Source: Pseudomonadota bacterium (GTDB taxonomy: Bacteria > Pseudomonadota > Gammaproteobacteria > Burkholderiales > Usitatibacteraceae). Taken from it: 64,000 nucleotides of DNA. The DNA is taken from the NCBI GenBank assembly GCA_029781595.1, contig JAKOWJ010000227.1:1-64000 (forward strand), in the 5' to 3' direction. Below are positions 10,165 through 25,147 of the stretch, piece by piece. The notes below the pieces were generated by a model that saw nothing but the letters and a program-made list of their open reading frames with translations, ran no database searches and was not told the DNA's origin. Both the position numbers and the translations under genes were made by a program. Each line of letters opens with the position of its first letter. Position 1 is the first letter of the stretch.

Positions 10165-12311
10165 GCGCGCTTCAGGTCCTCCTTGCGCAGCGGCAGGCGC
10201 CGGATGCGCCTGCCGGTGAGCGCGAAGACGGCGTTGAGCACCGCGGCCTGGAAGGGCAGGATGCCCGGCTCGCCGTGCCCGCCCCAGAAGCCGCCGCTGG
10301 GCACCAGCACCAGCTCGACCTTCGGCATGTCGGGCAACCGCGGGATCGGGAAGTCGTCGAAGTTCGTCTGCTCGACGCGCCCGTCCTTGACCGTGCACGC
10401 CTCGAAGAGCGCGCCCAGGCCGTAGATCGCGTTGCTCTCGGCCTGCGCCGCGCAGGTGTCGGGGTTCACCACGTGGCCCGAGTCGATGGCCACCACGTAG
10501 CGCAGCACCTTGAGCGCGCCGTCGGCCGCCACCGAGACCTCCGCCACCCCGGCGGCGTAGCTGCCGAAGCCGTTCACCACCGCCAGGCCCCGCCCCACGC
10601 CCGCCGGCGGCGCCGTGCCCCAGCCCGCGGCCTTCGCCGCCGCCTCGAGCACCGCGCGGTCCTTGCTGCCGGGCGCGAGCATCGCCAGTCGGAAGGCGAG
10701 CGGGTCCTGGCCGGCCGCGTGCGCCAGCTCGTCGAGGAAGCACTCGCGGTAGACGCCGTTCTGCTGGCCCGGCGCGCGCCAGAAGCCCACCGGCACGTGG
10801 CCGTTGGTCATGGCGTAGCCCACGCGCTGGTTCGGCACGTCGTAGGGCATGTCGTTGAGCGTGCGCACCGCGGAGAAGTCCACGTTGCCGCGCATCGCCT
10901 GCGGCATCACCACCTTGAGGATGGAGGGGCACGCGATGTCGGCCTCGAAGGCGACGAGCCGGCCCCGGGCATCGAGCCCGCCCTTGAGCTTCGCGAGGCT
11001 CGCCGGTCGGTAGAAGCCGTGCTGCATGTCCTCCTCGCGCGACCACATGAGCTTCACCGGCTTGCCGCGCAGCTGCATCGCGATGAGCACGGCCTGGCGC
11101 ACGAAGTCCTGCGTGGCGCCGCGCCGGCCGAAGCCGCCGCCCAGCATCGTCTTGTGCACCTCGGCGCGCGCCGGGGGCACGCCCGCCGTCTCCGCGGCCG
11201 TGGAGAGCGCGGCCTCGCCGTTCTGCGTGCTGGTCCACACCTCCACGAAGCCGTCGGGCTTCACCCACGCCGTGCACACCTGCGGCTCCATCGTCGCGTG
11301 GTTGAGGTAGGGCGAGGCGTACTCGGCCTCGACCACCTTCGCCGCCGCGGCCATCGCCGCCGCCGCATCTCCCGCCTTGCGCGCCTCGGCGCGGCCCGGG
11401 TCGGCGAGCCCGGCGCGGAACATCGCCTCGATGGTCGCGTCCGAGGCCTTCCCGTTGCCGCCCGTGTCCCACTCGACCTTCACCTTCTCCAGGGCCTCGT
11501 TGGCGCGCCACCAGCTGTCGGCCACCACGGCGACGAAGTCCTTCTCGCGCACGACCTTCTTCACGCCGCGCTGGCGCAGCGCCTCGGCGTCGTCGACCGA
11601 CTTCACGGTTCCGCCGAAGACGGGGCACTGCGCGATGGAGGCGTGCAGCATCCCCGGCAGCATCACGTCCGTGCCGAAGACGGGCTTGCCCAGCACCTTG
11701 TCGGGGATGTCCAGGCGGTGCAGGGGCTTGCCGGCGATCCGCCAGTCCTTCGGGTCGCGCAGCGTGATCTCCCTGGGCGGCGGGAGCTTCGCAGCCTCGG
11801 CGGCCACCTGCCCGTAGCGCAGGTGCCGGCCCGTGGGGCCGTGCGTGATCACGCCCTCGGACACGGTGCACTCGGCGGCCGGCACCTTCCAGCGGGCGGC
11901 GGCGGCGGCCACGAGCATCTCGCGCGCCGCGGCGCCCCCTCGGCGCACGTAGTCGTGCGAGCTCCTCACGCCCTGGCTGCCGCCGGTGGACATGGAGCCC
12001 CAGGGCCGGCCGCGCTTCACGCTCGCGTTGGGCGAGGCGAACTCGGCGGAGACCTTGTGCCAGTCGCAGTCGAGCTCCTCGGCCACGAGCTGCGCCAGGG
12101 CGGTGTAGGTGCCCTGCCCCATCTCGGAGCGGGCGATGCGCACGACCACGCGGTCGTCGGGGTGGATGACCACCCAGGCGTTCACCTCGGTGGCAGGCGC
12201 GCCCGAGGCGGCCTGCGCGGCGAAGGGGAACGAGAACTCGAGCACGAACGCGCCGCCGGCGGCGGCCGAGGCGCGCAGGAAGTCGCGGCGGGCGGGGGAG
12301 CGGACGGTCAT
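10161..12311 (-). CDS. Xanthine dehydrogenase family molybdopterin-binding subunit (isoquinoline 1-oxidoreductase beta-like)
   Basis: 716 aa, Tat-like signal RRDFLRASAAAGGAFVLEFSF; RSEMGQGTYTALAQLVAEELDCDW; molybdenum-hydroxylase motifs. Confidence 0.93.
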   Translation of the reverse strand: MTVRSPARRDFLRASAAAGGAFVLEFSFPFAAQAASGAPATEVNAWVVIHPDDRVVVRIARSEMGQGTYTALAQLVAEELDCDWHKVSAEFASPNASVKRGRPWGSMSTGGSQGVRSSHDYVRRGGAAAREMLVAAAAARWKVPAAECTVSEGVITHGPTGRHLRYGQVAAEAAKLPPPREITLRDPKDWRIAGKPLHRLDIPDKVLGKPVFGTDVMLPGMLHASIAQCPVFGGTVKSVDDAEALRQRGVKKVVREKDFVAVVADSWWRANEALEKVKVEWDTGGNGKASDATIEAMFRAGLADPGRAEARKAGDAAAAMAAAAKVVEAEYASPYLNHATMEPQVCTAWVKPDGFVEVWTSTQNGEAALSTAAETAGVPPARAEVHKTMLGGGFGRRGATQDFVRQAVLIAMQLRGKPVKLMWSREEDMQHGFYRPASLAKLKGGLDARGRLVAFEADIACPSILKVVMPQAMRGNVDFSAVRTLNDMPYDVPNQRVGYAMTNGHVPVGFWRAPGQQNGVYRECFLDELAHAAGQDPLAFRLAMLAPGSKDRAVLEAAAKAAGWGTAPPAGVGRGLAVVNGFGSYAAGVAEVSVAADGALKVLRYVVAIDSGHVVNPDTCAAQAESNAIYGLGALFEACTVKDGRVEQTNFDDFPIPRLPDMPKVELVLVPSGGFWGGHGEPGILPFQAAVLNAVFALTGRRIRRLPLRKEDLKRA

Positions 12312-12321
12312 GGCGCTCTCC

Positions 12322-12801
12322 TCACGGCTTGCCGGCGGTGACGTTGGCCACCGGCGTGGCCGCGGCCGCGGCGTGGATGGCCTTGCGCACGCGCGCGTAG
12401 GTGCCGCAGCGGCACAGGTTCGTCATGGCCTCGTCGATGTCCTGGTCGGTGGGCCGCGGCTTCTTCTCGAGCAGGGCCACGGCGGCCATGATCATGCCCG
12501 TCTGGCAGTAGCCGCACTGCGGCACCTCGTGCTCGATCCACGCCTTCTGCACGCGGTGCAGGCCGGGACGCGCCAGGCCCTCGATGGTGAGGACCTTGCG
12601 GCCCTTGACCTGGCCCACGGTCATGGAGCACGAGCGCACCGGCTCGCCGTCCACCAGCACCGTGCAGGCGCCGCACAGCGCCGCGCCGCAGCCGTACTTG
12701 GCGCCCGGAAGGCCCAGGTGGTCGCGCAGCGCCCAGAGCAGCGGCATTTCCGGCTCCACGTCCAGGTTGCGGGCGCGGCCGTTCACCACGAGCTTGATCA
12801 T
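12322..12801 (-). CDS. (2Fe-2S)-binding protein, isoquinoline 1-oxidoreductase alpha-like
   Basis: 159 aa; [26 protein letters not shown] and [10 protein letters not shown]...[10 protein letters not shown] (two 2Fe-2S motifs). Confidence 0.95.
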   Translation of the reverse strand: MIKLVVNGRARNLDVEPEMPLLWALRDHLGLPGAKYGCGAALCGACTVLVDGEPVRSCSMTVGQVKGRKVLTIEGLARPGLHRVQKAWIEHEVPQCGYCQTGMIMAAVALLEKKPRPTDQDIDEAMTNLCRCGTYARVRKAIHAAAAATPVANVTAGKP

Positions 12802-12936
12802 GCGAGGTTCTCCCGTCGACGTCGGCGGGCCTGCGGCACGCGGCGCGCGCCCGGGGCCCGCTCGAAAACTATACCGGGAAAGGACCGCCGAAGACGCCTG
12901 CGGTTCCGCGTCGCCGCGCGGCGACGGCGTGGCGGC

Positions 12937-14025
12937 CTACCGGCCCGCCGGTGCGGCGGGAGGGGCGGCCGGGCGGGCGCCGCGCGTGAAGCCCAGCGCG
13001 GACCAGTCGCCGGAGTCGACCGCCTGGCGCAGGACGTTTCGGTAGCGGTCCAGGAGCTGCGCGTCGTAGGGCGAGGCGCCGTAGTAGAACATGTAGTCCG
13101 CCAGGCTCCCGACGCCGCAGTGGCCCTGGTAGGCGCAGCCCGAGACCACCACGTTGTTGGACTCGTCGCAGGCGTAGCCGTACTCGCAGGCGAGGAGCAT
13201 CGCGGCATTGCGGAAGGCGCGCGGCTCGATGGGCTCCTGGTCGGCGCCCAGGCGCACCGTCACGTCGCCGAAGGTGTTGGAGAGCACCCGGCCGGCGATC
13301 ACCATGGCCTCGGGGTCGCGCGAGCCCAGCGCGGAGCGCAGCGTTTCGAGCTGCGCGTCGTTGAGCGTGGGCCCGCCGGCGCCGCGCCCGGAGGCACGCC
13401 TCGCCTGCCACATGTCCTGCTCGACCTGGTAGGCGCGCGCCTTCGGGTCGCCGGCGTTCACGGCGCCCGCGAGCAACGCGGCGAGCTCGCCCTCCGTGGT
13501 CGCCAGGCCCTCGAGCCCCTCGCAGGGGTCGGCCATCAGCCGGTCCACGGCCGCCAGGCGCTGCGCGCGCCGCGGGTCGCCCTCGGCGTAGTCGGCCGCG
13601 ATGCGCTCGCGCCGGCTCTCGAGGAAGCGCCCCTGCGGGCGGCGCACGCCTCCCGCCTTCCGCTCTCCGATGGAAGCGCACTCGCGCAGGATCTTCTGCA
13701 GGTAGAACTGGCCCTCCGGCGTGCGGCCCTCCGGCGTGCCGCGCAGGCGCTCGTAGAGCGCCTTGTAGCGCGTGGCCGTGGCGAACTCGCGCTCCAACGC
13801 GGAAGCGGCGCCGCCGTGCGCGGCCGGGCGCAGGAAGTTGGGCGCGCGGCCCACGTCCGCCGGCCCGAGGGGCTTCGCGGCCGCGACCGGGGCCGGCGCG
13901 GCGGCCTTCGCGGGCGCGGGTGGCGCCTGCGCCGTCGCGGGCGCCGGCGCGGGCCGCAGCAGGTCCCAGGCCAGGGCCGCCACCGCCGCCGCGGCCACGG
14001 CTCCCAGCAGGTGCACGCGCCTCAA
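12937..14025 (-). CDS. Hypothetical membrane-anchored protein (TTG start overlapping upstream stop)
   Basis: Frame of ORF 12937..15588; TTG at 14025 gives MRRVHLLGAVAAAAVAALAWDLLRPAPAP...; start codon uncertain. Confidence 0.65.
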   Translation of the reverse strand: MRRVHLLGAVAAAAVAALAWDLLRPAPAPATAQAPPAPAKAAAPAPVAAAKPLGPADVGRAPNFLRPAAHGGAASALEREFATATRYKALYERLRGTPEGRTPEGQFYLQKILRECASIGERKAGGVRRPQGRFLESRRERIAADYAEGDPRRAQRLAAVDRLMADPCEGLEGLATTEGELAALLAGAVNAGDPKARAYQVEQDMWQARRASGRGAGGPTLNDAQLETLRSALGSRDPEAMVIAGRVLSNTFGDVTVRLGADQEPIEPRAFRNAAMLLACEYGYACDESNNVVVSGCAYQGHCGVGSLADYMFYYGASPYDAQLLDRYRNVLRQAVDSGDWSALGFTRGARPAAPPAAPAGR

Positions 14026-15632
14026 CGCCCGTCCTCGAGGATCATGGCCGCGCCCTTCTCCGCGATCATGTAGCAGGGCGCGTTGGTGTTGCCCGAGGTG
14101 ATGCGCGGCATGATCGAGGCGTCCACCACCCGCAGCCCGTCGATGCCGCGCACGCGCAGGCGCTCGTCGACCACGGCGCGCGGGTCGGGCCCCATGCGGC
14201 AGGTAGAGACGGGGTGGAAGATGGTGGTGCCCAGGTCGCCCGCGGCCTTCACCAGCGCCTCGTCGGACTGCGCCGCCGGGCCGGGGCGCCATTCCTCCGG
14301 CGAATAGCGCGCCAGCGCCTGCGAGGCCATGATCCGGCGCGTGAAGCGCATGCCGTCGGCAGCGACCTTCCGGTCCTCGTCCGTCGACAGGTAGTTCAGG
14401 CGGATCTCGGGCGCGGCGAAGGGGTCCGGCGAGACGATGCGCACCCAGCCGCGCGAGGTCGGCCGCAGGTTGCACACCGAGGGCGTGATGGCGGGGAACG
14501 GGTGCAGCGGGTCGCCGAACTTGTCGAGCGAGAGCGGCTGCACGTGCCACTCGATGTTGGGCGTGGGCTGCGCCGGGTCGCTCCTCGCGAAGGCGCCCAG
14601 CTGCGAGGGCGGCATGGTGAGCGGGCCTGTCTTGAAGAGGAGGTACTCCAGGCCCATGGCCGCCTTGCCCAGGAGCGAGTTCACGCGCTCGTTGAGCGTG
14701 GTGACGCCGCGCACCTTGAACACCATGCGGATCTGCAGGTGGTCGTGCAGGTCCTCGCCCACGCCGGGCAGGTCGTGCAGCACCGGGACGCCGTGCGCCG
14801 CGAGGAGTGCGCCGGGACCCACGCCCGAGAGCTGCAGCAGCTGCGGCGTGCCGATGGCGCCGGCGGCGAGCACCACGGCCTTGCGCGCGTCCACGCTGCC
14901 GGGCCCGTGGCCCTCGGCCACGAAGTCCAGGCCGCGGGCGCGGCGGCGGCCGTCCGCCGCCTCGACGCGCACGCGCGTGGCGTGCACACCGGTGCGCACC
15001 TCGAGGTTGGGCCGGCCCAGCGCCGGGCGCAGCCACGCGTTGGTGGCGCTCCAGCGCACGCCGCGCTTCTGGTTCATGTGGAAGTAGGCGTTGCCGAAGT
15101 TCTCGCCGCGGTTGAACTCGTCGATCTTCGGGATGCCGCACTCCTGCGCGGCCTCGCGCCAGGCGTCCAGGATCTCCCAGCGCACGCGCGGCTCCTCCAC
15201 GCGCAGTTCGCCCCCCGCGCCGTGGAACTCGCCCGCGCCCGCGAAGAAGTCCTCGTGCCGCTTGAACAGCGGCAGCACCTCGTCCCAGGACCAGCCCGGG
15301 TTGCCGAGCGAGGCCCACAGGTCGTAGTCCTCGCGCTGCCCGCGCATGTAGACCATGGCGTTGATCGTGGAGCACCCGCCCAGCACGCGGCCGCGCGCGT
15401 AGCCGAGCTGGCGGCCGTTCAGGCCCGGGTCGGGCGCGGACTTGAAGCACCAGTCCGTGCGCGGGTTGCCGATGGTGTAGAGGTAGCCGACCGGGATGGG
15501 GATCCAGAACCAGTCGTCCTTCCCGCCGGCCTCGAGCAGCAGCACGCTCGCGCGGCCGTCGGCGCTGAGGCGGTTGGCGAGCAGGCACCCGGCGCTGCCG
15601 GCGCCGACGATCACGTAGTCGTATTCACGCAT
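14022..15632 (-). CDS. GMC family oxidoreductase (choline/alcohol dehydrogenase-like)
   Basis: 536 aa; YDYVIVGAGSAGCLLANRLS; GGCSTINAMVYMRG; HPVSTCRMG; C-terminal MPRITSGNTNAPCYMIAEKGAAMI. Confidence 0.97.
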   Translation of the reverse strand: MREYDYVIVGAGSAGCLLANRLSADGRASVLLLEAGGKDDWFWIPIPVGYLYTIGNPRTDWCFKSAPDPGLNGRQLGYARGRVLGGCSTINAMVYMRGQREDYDLWASLGNPGWSWDEVLPLFKRHEDFFAGAGEFHGAGGELRVEEPRVRWEILDAWREAAQECGIPKIDEFNRGENFGNAYFHMNQKRGVRWSATNAWLRPALGRPNLEVRTGVHATRVRVEAADGRRRARGLDFVAEGHGPGSVDARKAVVLAAGAIGTPQLLQLSGVGPGALLAAHGVPVLHDLPGVGEDLHDHLQIRMVFKVRGVTTLNERVNSLLGKAAMGLEYLLFKTGPLTMPPSQLGAFARSDPAQPTPNIEWHVQPLSLDKFGDPLHPFPAITPSVCNLRPTSRGWVRIVSPDPFAAPEIRLNYLSTDEDRKVAADGMRFTRRIMASQALARYSPEEWRPGPAAQSDEALVKAAGDLGTTIFHPVSTCRMGPDPRAVVDERLRVRGIDGLRVVDASIMPRITSGNTNAPCYMIAEKGAAMILEDGR

Positions 15633-15656
15633 GGCGAGTTACCCGAGCCAAAGGCC

Positions 15657-15799
15657 GGGACACGGATGAACACGGATGAACACGGATTTCCTGTCTGTTC
15701 CCGGTTGGGTACGCCCTGCCAGCTGCATCGAACGCGCCCCGTTCGGCGGGGCGCCTCGAACCGGAAACATCCGTGTTCATCCGTGTTCATCCGTGTCCC
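15657..15799. repeat. MITE-like inverted-repeat element, copy A
   Basis: 31 bp perfect terminal inverted repeat GGGACACGGATGAACACGGATGAACACGGAT (15657-15687; reverse complement 15769-15799); interior homologous to the reverse complement of copy B. Homology extends left to about 15634. Confidence 0.9.
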
Positions 15800-15807
15800 T
15801 GCTTTAC

Positions 15808-16734
15808 TCAGACCCGGCCCGCCGCGCGGCGCGCCTCGTAGGTCTTGAGGTGCGCGAGGGCGAGGGCGAGGACCGTGTCGTCGATGCCGTGCTTGCGCGC
15901 GAGGCCCAGCATGTGGCCGATGATGTGGTCGGCCTCGACGGGCTTGCCGGCCTCCATGTCGCGCAGCATCGAGGCGCTCTGCGGCCCCGGGGTGTTGAGG
16001 CGCTCCCTGGCCCACGCGAGGATGCGCTCGCCCGGCGGGTGGCCCTCGGCGGTGGCGATGGCCACGTTGGCGGCGAAGCAGCGGTCGATGGCCTCGCGCC
16101 CGCCCGTGGCGGCCAGCACCTCGGCGATGTTGCCGCGGAAGAGGCAGGTGGTGGCCGCGAGCGTGGCCAGGAACGCGACCTTCTCCCACATGTCCTGCAG
16201 GATGTCCTCCGACCAGGTCCAGTCGATGCCCGTCTTCGCGATGGCGTCGGCGAAGGCCTTCGCCCGCGCCAACTTCGAGCGGTCCCGCTCGCCGAAGAGC
16301 AGGCGGTTGAGCGGCTCCATGTGCTTCACGGTGCCGTCGGCCGCGAGGCTCACGTTGATCTGGCAGGTGCCGCCCATCACGCTCGCCGCGCCGAAGCGCG
16401 CGTCCAGCCTGTCCAGGTGCGCGAGGCCGTTGAGCATGGGCAGCACCGCGCAGCCGCCCTGCATGGCGGGGGCGATGGCGTCCATGGCCGAGTCGAGGTC
16501 GTAGGCCTTGCAGGTGAAGAGCACAAGGTCGTAGCCGGGCCTGAGCTCTTCGGCCACGACGGTGGTGGCGGCGATCCGCGCGTCGCCCTTGGGGCTCGCG
16601 ATCACCAGCCCGTCGCGGGCGATCTGCTCGCGGCGCTTCGGCCGCACGAGGAAGGTGGTGTCGACGCCCGCCTGCGCGAGGCGCCCGCCGAAGTAGCCGC
16701 CGATGCCGCCGGCGCCGAGAACAAGGAGTTTCAT
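15808..16734 (-). CDS. panE: 2-dehydropantoate 2-reductase family protein
   Basis: 308 aa; [52 protein letters not shown]. Confidence 0.93.
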   Translation of the reverse strand: MKLLVLGAGGIGGYFGGRLAQAGVDTTFLVRPKRREQIARDGLVIASPKGDARIAATTVVAEELRPGYDLVLFTCKAYDLDSAMDAIAPAMQGGCAVLPMLNGLAHLDRLDARFGAASVMGGTCQINVSLAADGTVKHMEPLNRLLFGERDRSKLARAKAFADAIAKTGIDWTWSEDILQDMWEKVAFLATLAATTCLFRGNIAEVLAATGGREAIDRCFAANVAIATAEGHPPGERILAWARERLNTPGPQSASMLRDMEAGKPVEADHIIGHMLGLARKHGIDDTVLALALAHLKTYEARRAAGRV

Positions 16735-16756
16735 GGGGATCCTGGTCGTGGGAAGT

Positions 16757-16811
16757 CGAAATCGGGGACGTTCCCCGATTTGCGCAAACCGGGGAACGTC
16801 CCCGGTTTTCG
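16757..16811. repeat. Long hairpin-forming intergenic repeat
   Basis: CGAAATCGGGGACGTTCCCCGATTT-GCGC-AAACCGGGGAACGTCCCCGGTTTTCG, near-perfect 25/26 nt arms with 4 nt loop, between kdsA stop and panE start. Confidence 0.85.
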
Positions 16812-16816
16812 CGATT

Positions 16817-17650
16817 CTAGGCCAGCTCGGCGAAGCCGCGGCGCTTGACCAGCGCGTCGAGCTCCACGAGGGTCTCCAGGAGCTCGCGCATGCGCCCGAG
16901 CGGCCAGGCGTTGGGGCCGTCGGACAGGGCCTTCGCGGGGTCGGGGTGCGTCTCCATGAAGACGCCCGCCACGCCCGTGGCCACCGCCGCGCGCGCGAGC
17001 ACCGGCACGAACTCGCGCTGCCCGCCCGAGGAGGTGCCCTGCCCGCCGGGCAGCTGCACGGAGTGCGTGGCGTCCATCACCACGGGGCAGCCCGTCTCGC
17101 GCAGGATGGCGAGCGAGCGCATGTCGGAGACGAGGTTGTTGTAGCCGAAGGAGGCGCCGCGCTCGCACACGAGGATGTTGTCCGCCCCGCTCGCCTCGCG
17201 CGCCTTGTCGACGACGTTCTTCATGTCGTGCGGCGCGAGGAACTGGCCCTTCTTGATGTTGACCGGCAGGCCCGCCGAGGCCACCGCGCGGATGAAGTCC
17301 GTCTGCCGGCACAGGAACGCGGGGGTCTGCAGCACGTCCACGTGCTTCGCGACTTCGGCGATCTCCGCCTCGGTGTGCACGTCGGTGAGCACGGGCACGC
17401 CCAGGGCCTTGCGGACTTTGGCGAGGATCTCCAGGCCCTTCTCCATGCCCGGGCCGCGGAAGCTCCTGCCGCTGGAGCGGTTGGCCTTGTCGTAGGAGCT
17501 CTTGAAGATGAACGGCACGCCGAGCGAGCCCGTGATCTCCCGGAGCTGGCCGGCCACGTCCATCTGCAGCTGCTCGCTCTCGACCACGCACGGGCCGGCG
17601 ATGAGGAAGAGGGGCCGGTCGAGGCCGGCGTCGAATCCGCAGAGCTTCAT
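16817..17650 (-). CDS. kdsA: 3-deoxy-8-phosphooctulonate synthase
   Basis: 277 aa; [61 protein letters not shown]. Confidence 0.98.
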   Translation of the reverse strand: MKLCGFDAGLDRPLFLIAGPCVVESEQLQMDVAGQLREITGSLGVPFIFKSSYDKANRSSGRSFRGPGMEKGLEILAKVRKALGVPVLTDVHTEAEIAEVAKHVDVLQTPAFLCRQTDFIRAVASAGLPVNIKKGQFLAPHDMKNVVDKAREASGADNILVCERGASFGYNNLVSDMRSLAILRETGCPVVMDATHSVQLPGGQGTSSGGQREFVPVLARAAVATGVAGVFMETHPDPAKALSDGPNAWPLGRMRELLETLVELDALVKRRGFAELA

Positions 17651-17698
17651 GGCTTGGGCGATGGATGGAGAGGACGGGAGTTACGCGGGCCAAGAACG

Positions 17699-17851
17699 GG
17701 GACACGGATGAACACGGATGAACACGGATGTTTCCAGGTGTGTCCGGTTCGATGCGCCGTGCCGAACATGGCGCTTTCGATGCAGCCGGCAGGCAGCATG
17801 CAACCGGGAACACAAAAAAAATCCGTGTTCATCCGTGTTCATCCGTGTCCC
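17699..17851. repeat. MITE-like inverted-repeat element, copy B (opposite interior orientation to copy A)
   Basis: Same 31 bp perfect terminal inverted repeat (17699-17729; 17821-17851). Weaker TIR homology extends to about 17676 and 17875. Lies between pyrG stop and kdsA start. Confidence 0.9.
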
Positions 17852-17888
17852 AGCCCTTGGGTCGCATCACTCCCCGCCGCCCGCGAAC

Positions 17889-23210
<5,322 letters not shown>

Positions 23211-23214
<4 letters not shown>

Positions 23215-23858
23215 GCGAGGCGCTGCTGCGCGAGCGGGTGGTGGCCACGGCCCGGCGCATGAACGCGCTGGGCATCAACAACGGCGCCTCCGGCAACGTG
23301 AGCGCGCGCGTGGAGGGCGGCTTCCTCGTCACGCCCTCGGGCATCCCGTACGACGCGCTCGCGGCCGCCGACGTGGTGCACGTGAGCCTCTCGGGCCATG
23401 CCACCGGGCACCGCGAGCCCTCCAGCGAGTGGCGGTTCCACCGCGACATCTACGCGAAGCGCCCCGAGGCGGGCGCCGTGGTGCACACGCACTCGGCCTT
23501 CGCCACCACCCTCGCCTGCCTGGAGCGCCCCATCCCCGCCTTCCACTACGAGGTCGCCTTCGCGGGCGGGGCCGACATCCGCTGCGCGCCCTACCACAGC
23601 TTCGGCACGCAGGCGCTCTCCGACGCGGCGCTCGCCGCGCTGGAGGGGCGGCGCGCTTGCCTGCTCGCCCACCACGGCGTCATCGCCTTCGGGGCCGACC
23701 TGGACGACGCCCTGCGCCTCGCGGACAAGGTGGAGGCGCTCTCGCGCCTGTACTGGCAGGCCATCCAGGTGGCCGAGCCCGCGCGCCTGGACGACGCCGA
23801 GATGGCGCGCACCGTCGAGCGCTTCCGCCACTACGGGCCGCGGGTCGGCGAGGCCTGA
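23211..23858 (+). CDS. Class II aldolase/adducin family protein
   Basis: ATG at 23211 overlaps mtnA TGA (ATGA); NNGASGNVSARVEGGFLVTPSGIPYD...SSEWRFHRDIYAKRPEAGAVVHTHSAFAT...LLAHHGVIAFG. Confidence 0.95.
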
Positions 23859-23864
23859 GCGGCG

Positions 23865-24881
23865 CTAGCGGCGGCCCTGCTCGTCGCGGCTGCGATCGCC
23901 GCGCGAGCGGTCCCCTCCCCGCTCCGCCGGCGCCTGCCTGTTGCCGGAGGCGTGGGATGGCCCGCCGGAGCCCTGTCCCTGCCGCGTGCCCTGCGTCGTG
24001 GCCGGCGCGCTGCGCGAGGATTGCGAACCCTGCGGCGTGGTCCGCCGGTCGCCCTGTGGCGCGGCACCCTGGCTGCGAGACGGCTGGGACGACGGCTGCG
24101 GATGCGCGGATCGGTTCGGCTGCGGCTGTGGCTGCGGTGGCGCGGCGCGGGAGGGCGAGGCGTGCGGCGCGAATCCGGAGTGCGGCGCGGGGTGCGCGTC
24201 GGGCCTGGGCGCGCGCTCATGCCTGTCCGGGCGCGCCTCGTGCCTGTCCGGGCGCACGTCGTGCCGTTCCGGGCGAACGTCGTGCCGGTCCGGACGCGGG
24301 TGCGCGTGGCGATCCTCGGCGCGCTTGCGCTCGATGAAGGCGTGGCGCTCGCGCACCACCTCCGGGCGCATCTCGTGGCGGTACCAGTCGTGGCGGTGCC
24401 AGGCGTGCGATCGGTCCCACTCGCGCCAGTGCGAGTGGAAGTCGCGGTACGGGATGTGGCGGTATCCGGACGGCAGATAGAGGGCGTAGTCGGGTGGCAC
24501 GCCCGCCACGAAGCCCGGCACGAACCGCGCCTCGATCCAGCCCCAGGGCCCGGCGTAGTCGGCGGCGCGGTACCACGCCCCGGCATGGAACCGGTACCAC
24601 CAGCCGCCGTGGAAGTAGACCCCGTAGGTGCGCGGCACCATGTACACGTAGGCGTCGCCGCTCGGCACCACCACCATCGTGGGCGACCCGGAGAAGGCGA
24701 GCGGCGGCGGCGCTTCCGCGTAGCCGGACTGCGCCACCTGAACCTCGGGCGGCGCCCCGTTCAGGGTGTCGAGAATGGTGCCGATTCTCTCCAGCTCCCG
24801 CTCCCAGCCGGCGGCGGCGGGCAGCGCGAGAGTGGCGAAGGCGGCCGCGAGGCCGAATCCCGCGAGGCGTGCGCGTTTCAT
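23865..24881 (-). CDS. Secreted hypothetical protein with His/Arg/Pro-rich repetitive C-terminal half
   Basis: 338 aa with signal peptide; [29 protein letters not shown] repeats followed by a Ser/Gln/Pro-rich tail. Confidence 0.75.
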   Translation of the reverse strand: MKRARLAGFGLAAAFATLALPAAAGWERELERIGTILDTLNGAPPEVQVAQSGYAEAPPPLAFSGSPTMVVVPSGDAYVYMVPRTYGVYFHGGWWYRFHAGAWYRAADYAGPWGWIEARFVPGFVAGVPPDYALYLPSGYRHIPYRDFHSHWREWDRSHAWHRHDWYRHEMRPEVVRERHAFIERKRAEDRHAHPRPDRHDVRPERHDVRPDRHEARPDRHERAPRPDAHPAPHSGFAPHASPSRAAPPQPQPQPNRSAHPQPSSQPSRSQGAAPQGDRRTTPQGSQSSRSAPATTQGTRQGQGSGGPSHASGNRQAPAERGGDRSRGDRSRDEQGRR

Positions 24882-25147
24882 GGGCGTCCTTTCCCTGTTC
24901 TTTTCGGGACGGGCGCGGAAGGAACCTTCCGCTCCCCCGCCAGTCCAGCCTAGGAGCCGCCCCCCGGCCGGACTTGACCGGGGTCAAGCGCCGCGCCCGC
25001 CGTGCAGCCCACCGGCGTGACAGCGGTAACAGGGTTCCTGAGCGCAAGTGCAAGGTCGGGCGCGGGAATGCCTGTGCAATAATCGTCGGCTCGAACACCA
25101 TGCGGGCGGCCACGCCGCGACGGCCCGCGCGTCCTGGAGGAAGGAAC

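Noticed and set aside
15611-16189. ORFs containing MNTDEHG / NPCSSVFIRVPA peptides (also 17647..17832, 17718..19793)
   Set aside because: Translations of the inverted-repeat elements, not genes.
24220-24300. CRISPR or regulatory tandem repeat
   Set aside because: In-frame coding repeat inside a secreted protein gene; no spacers.
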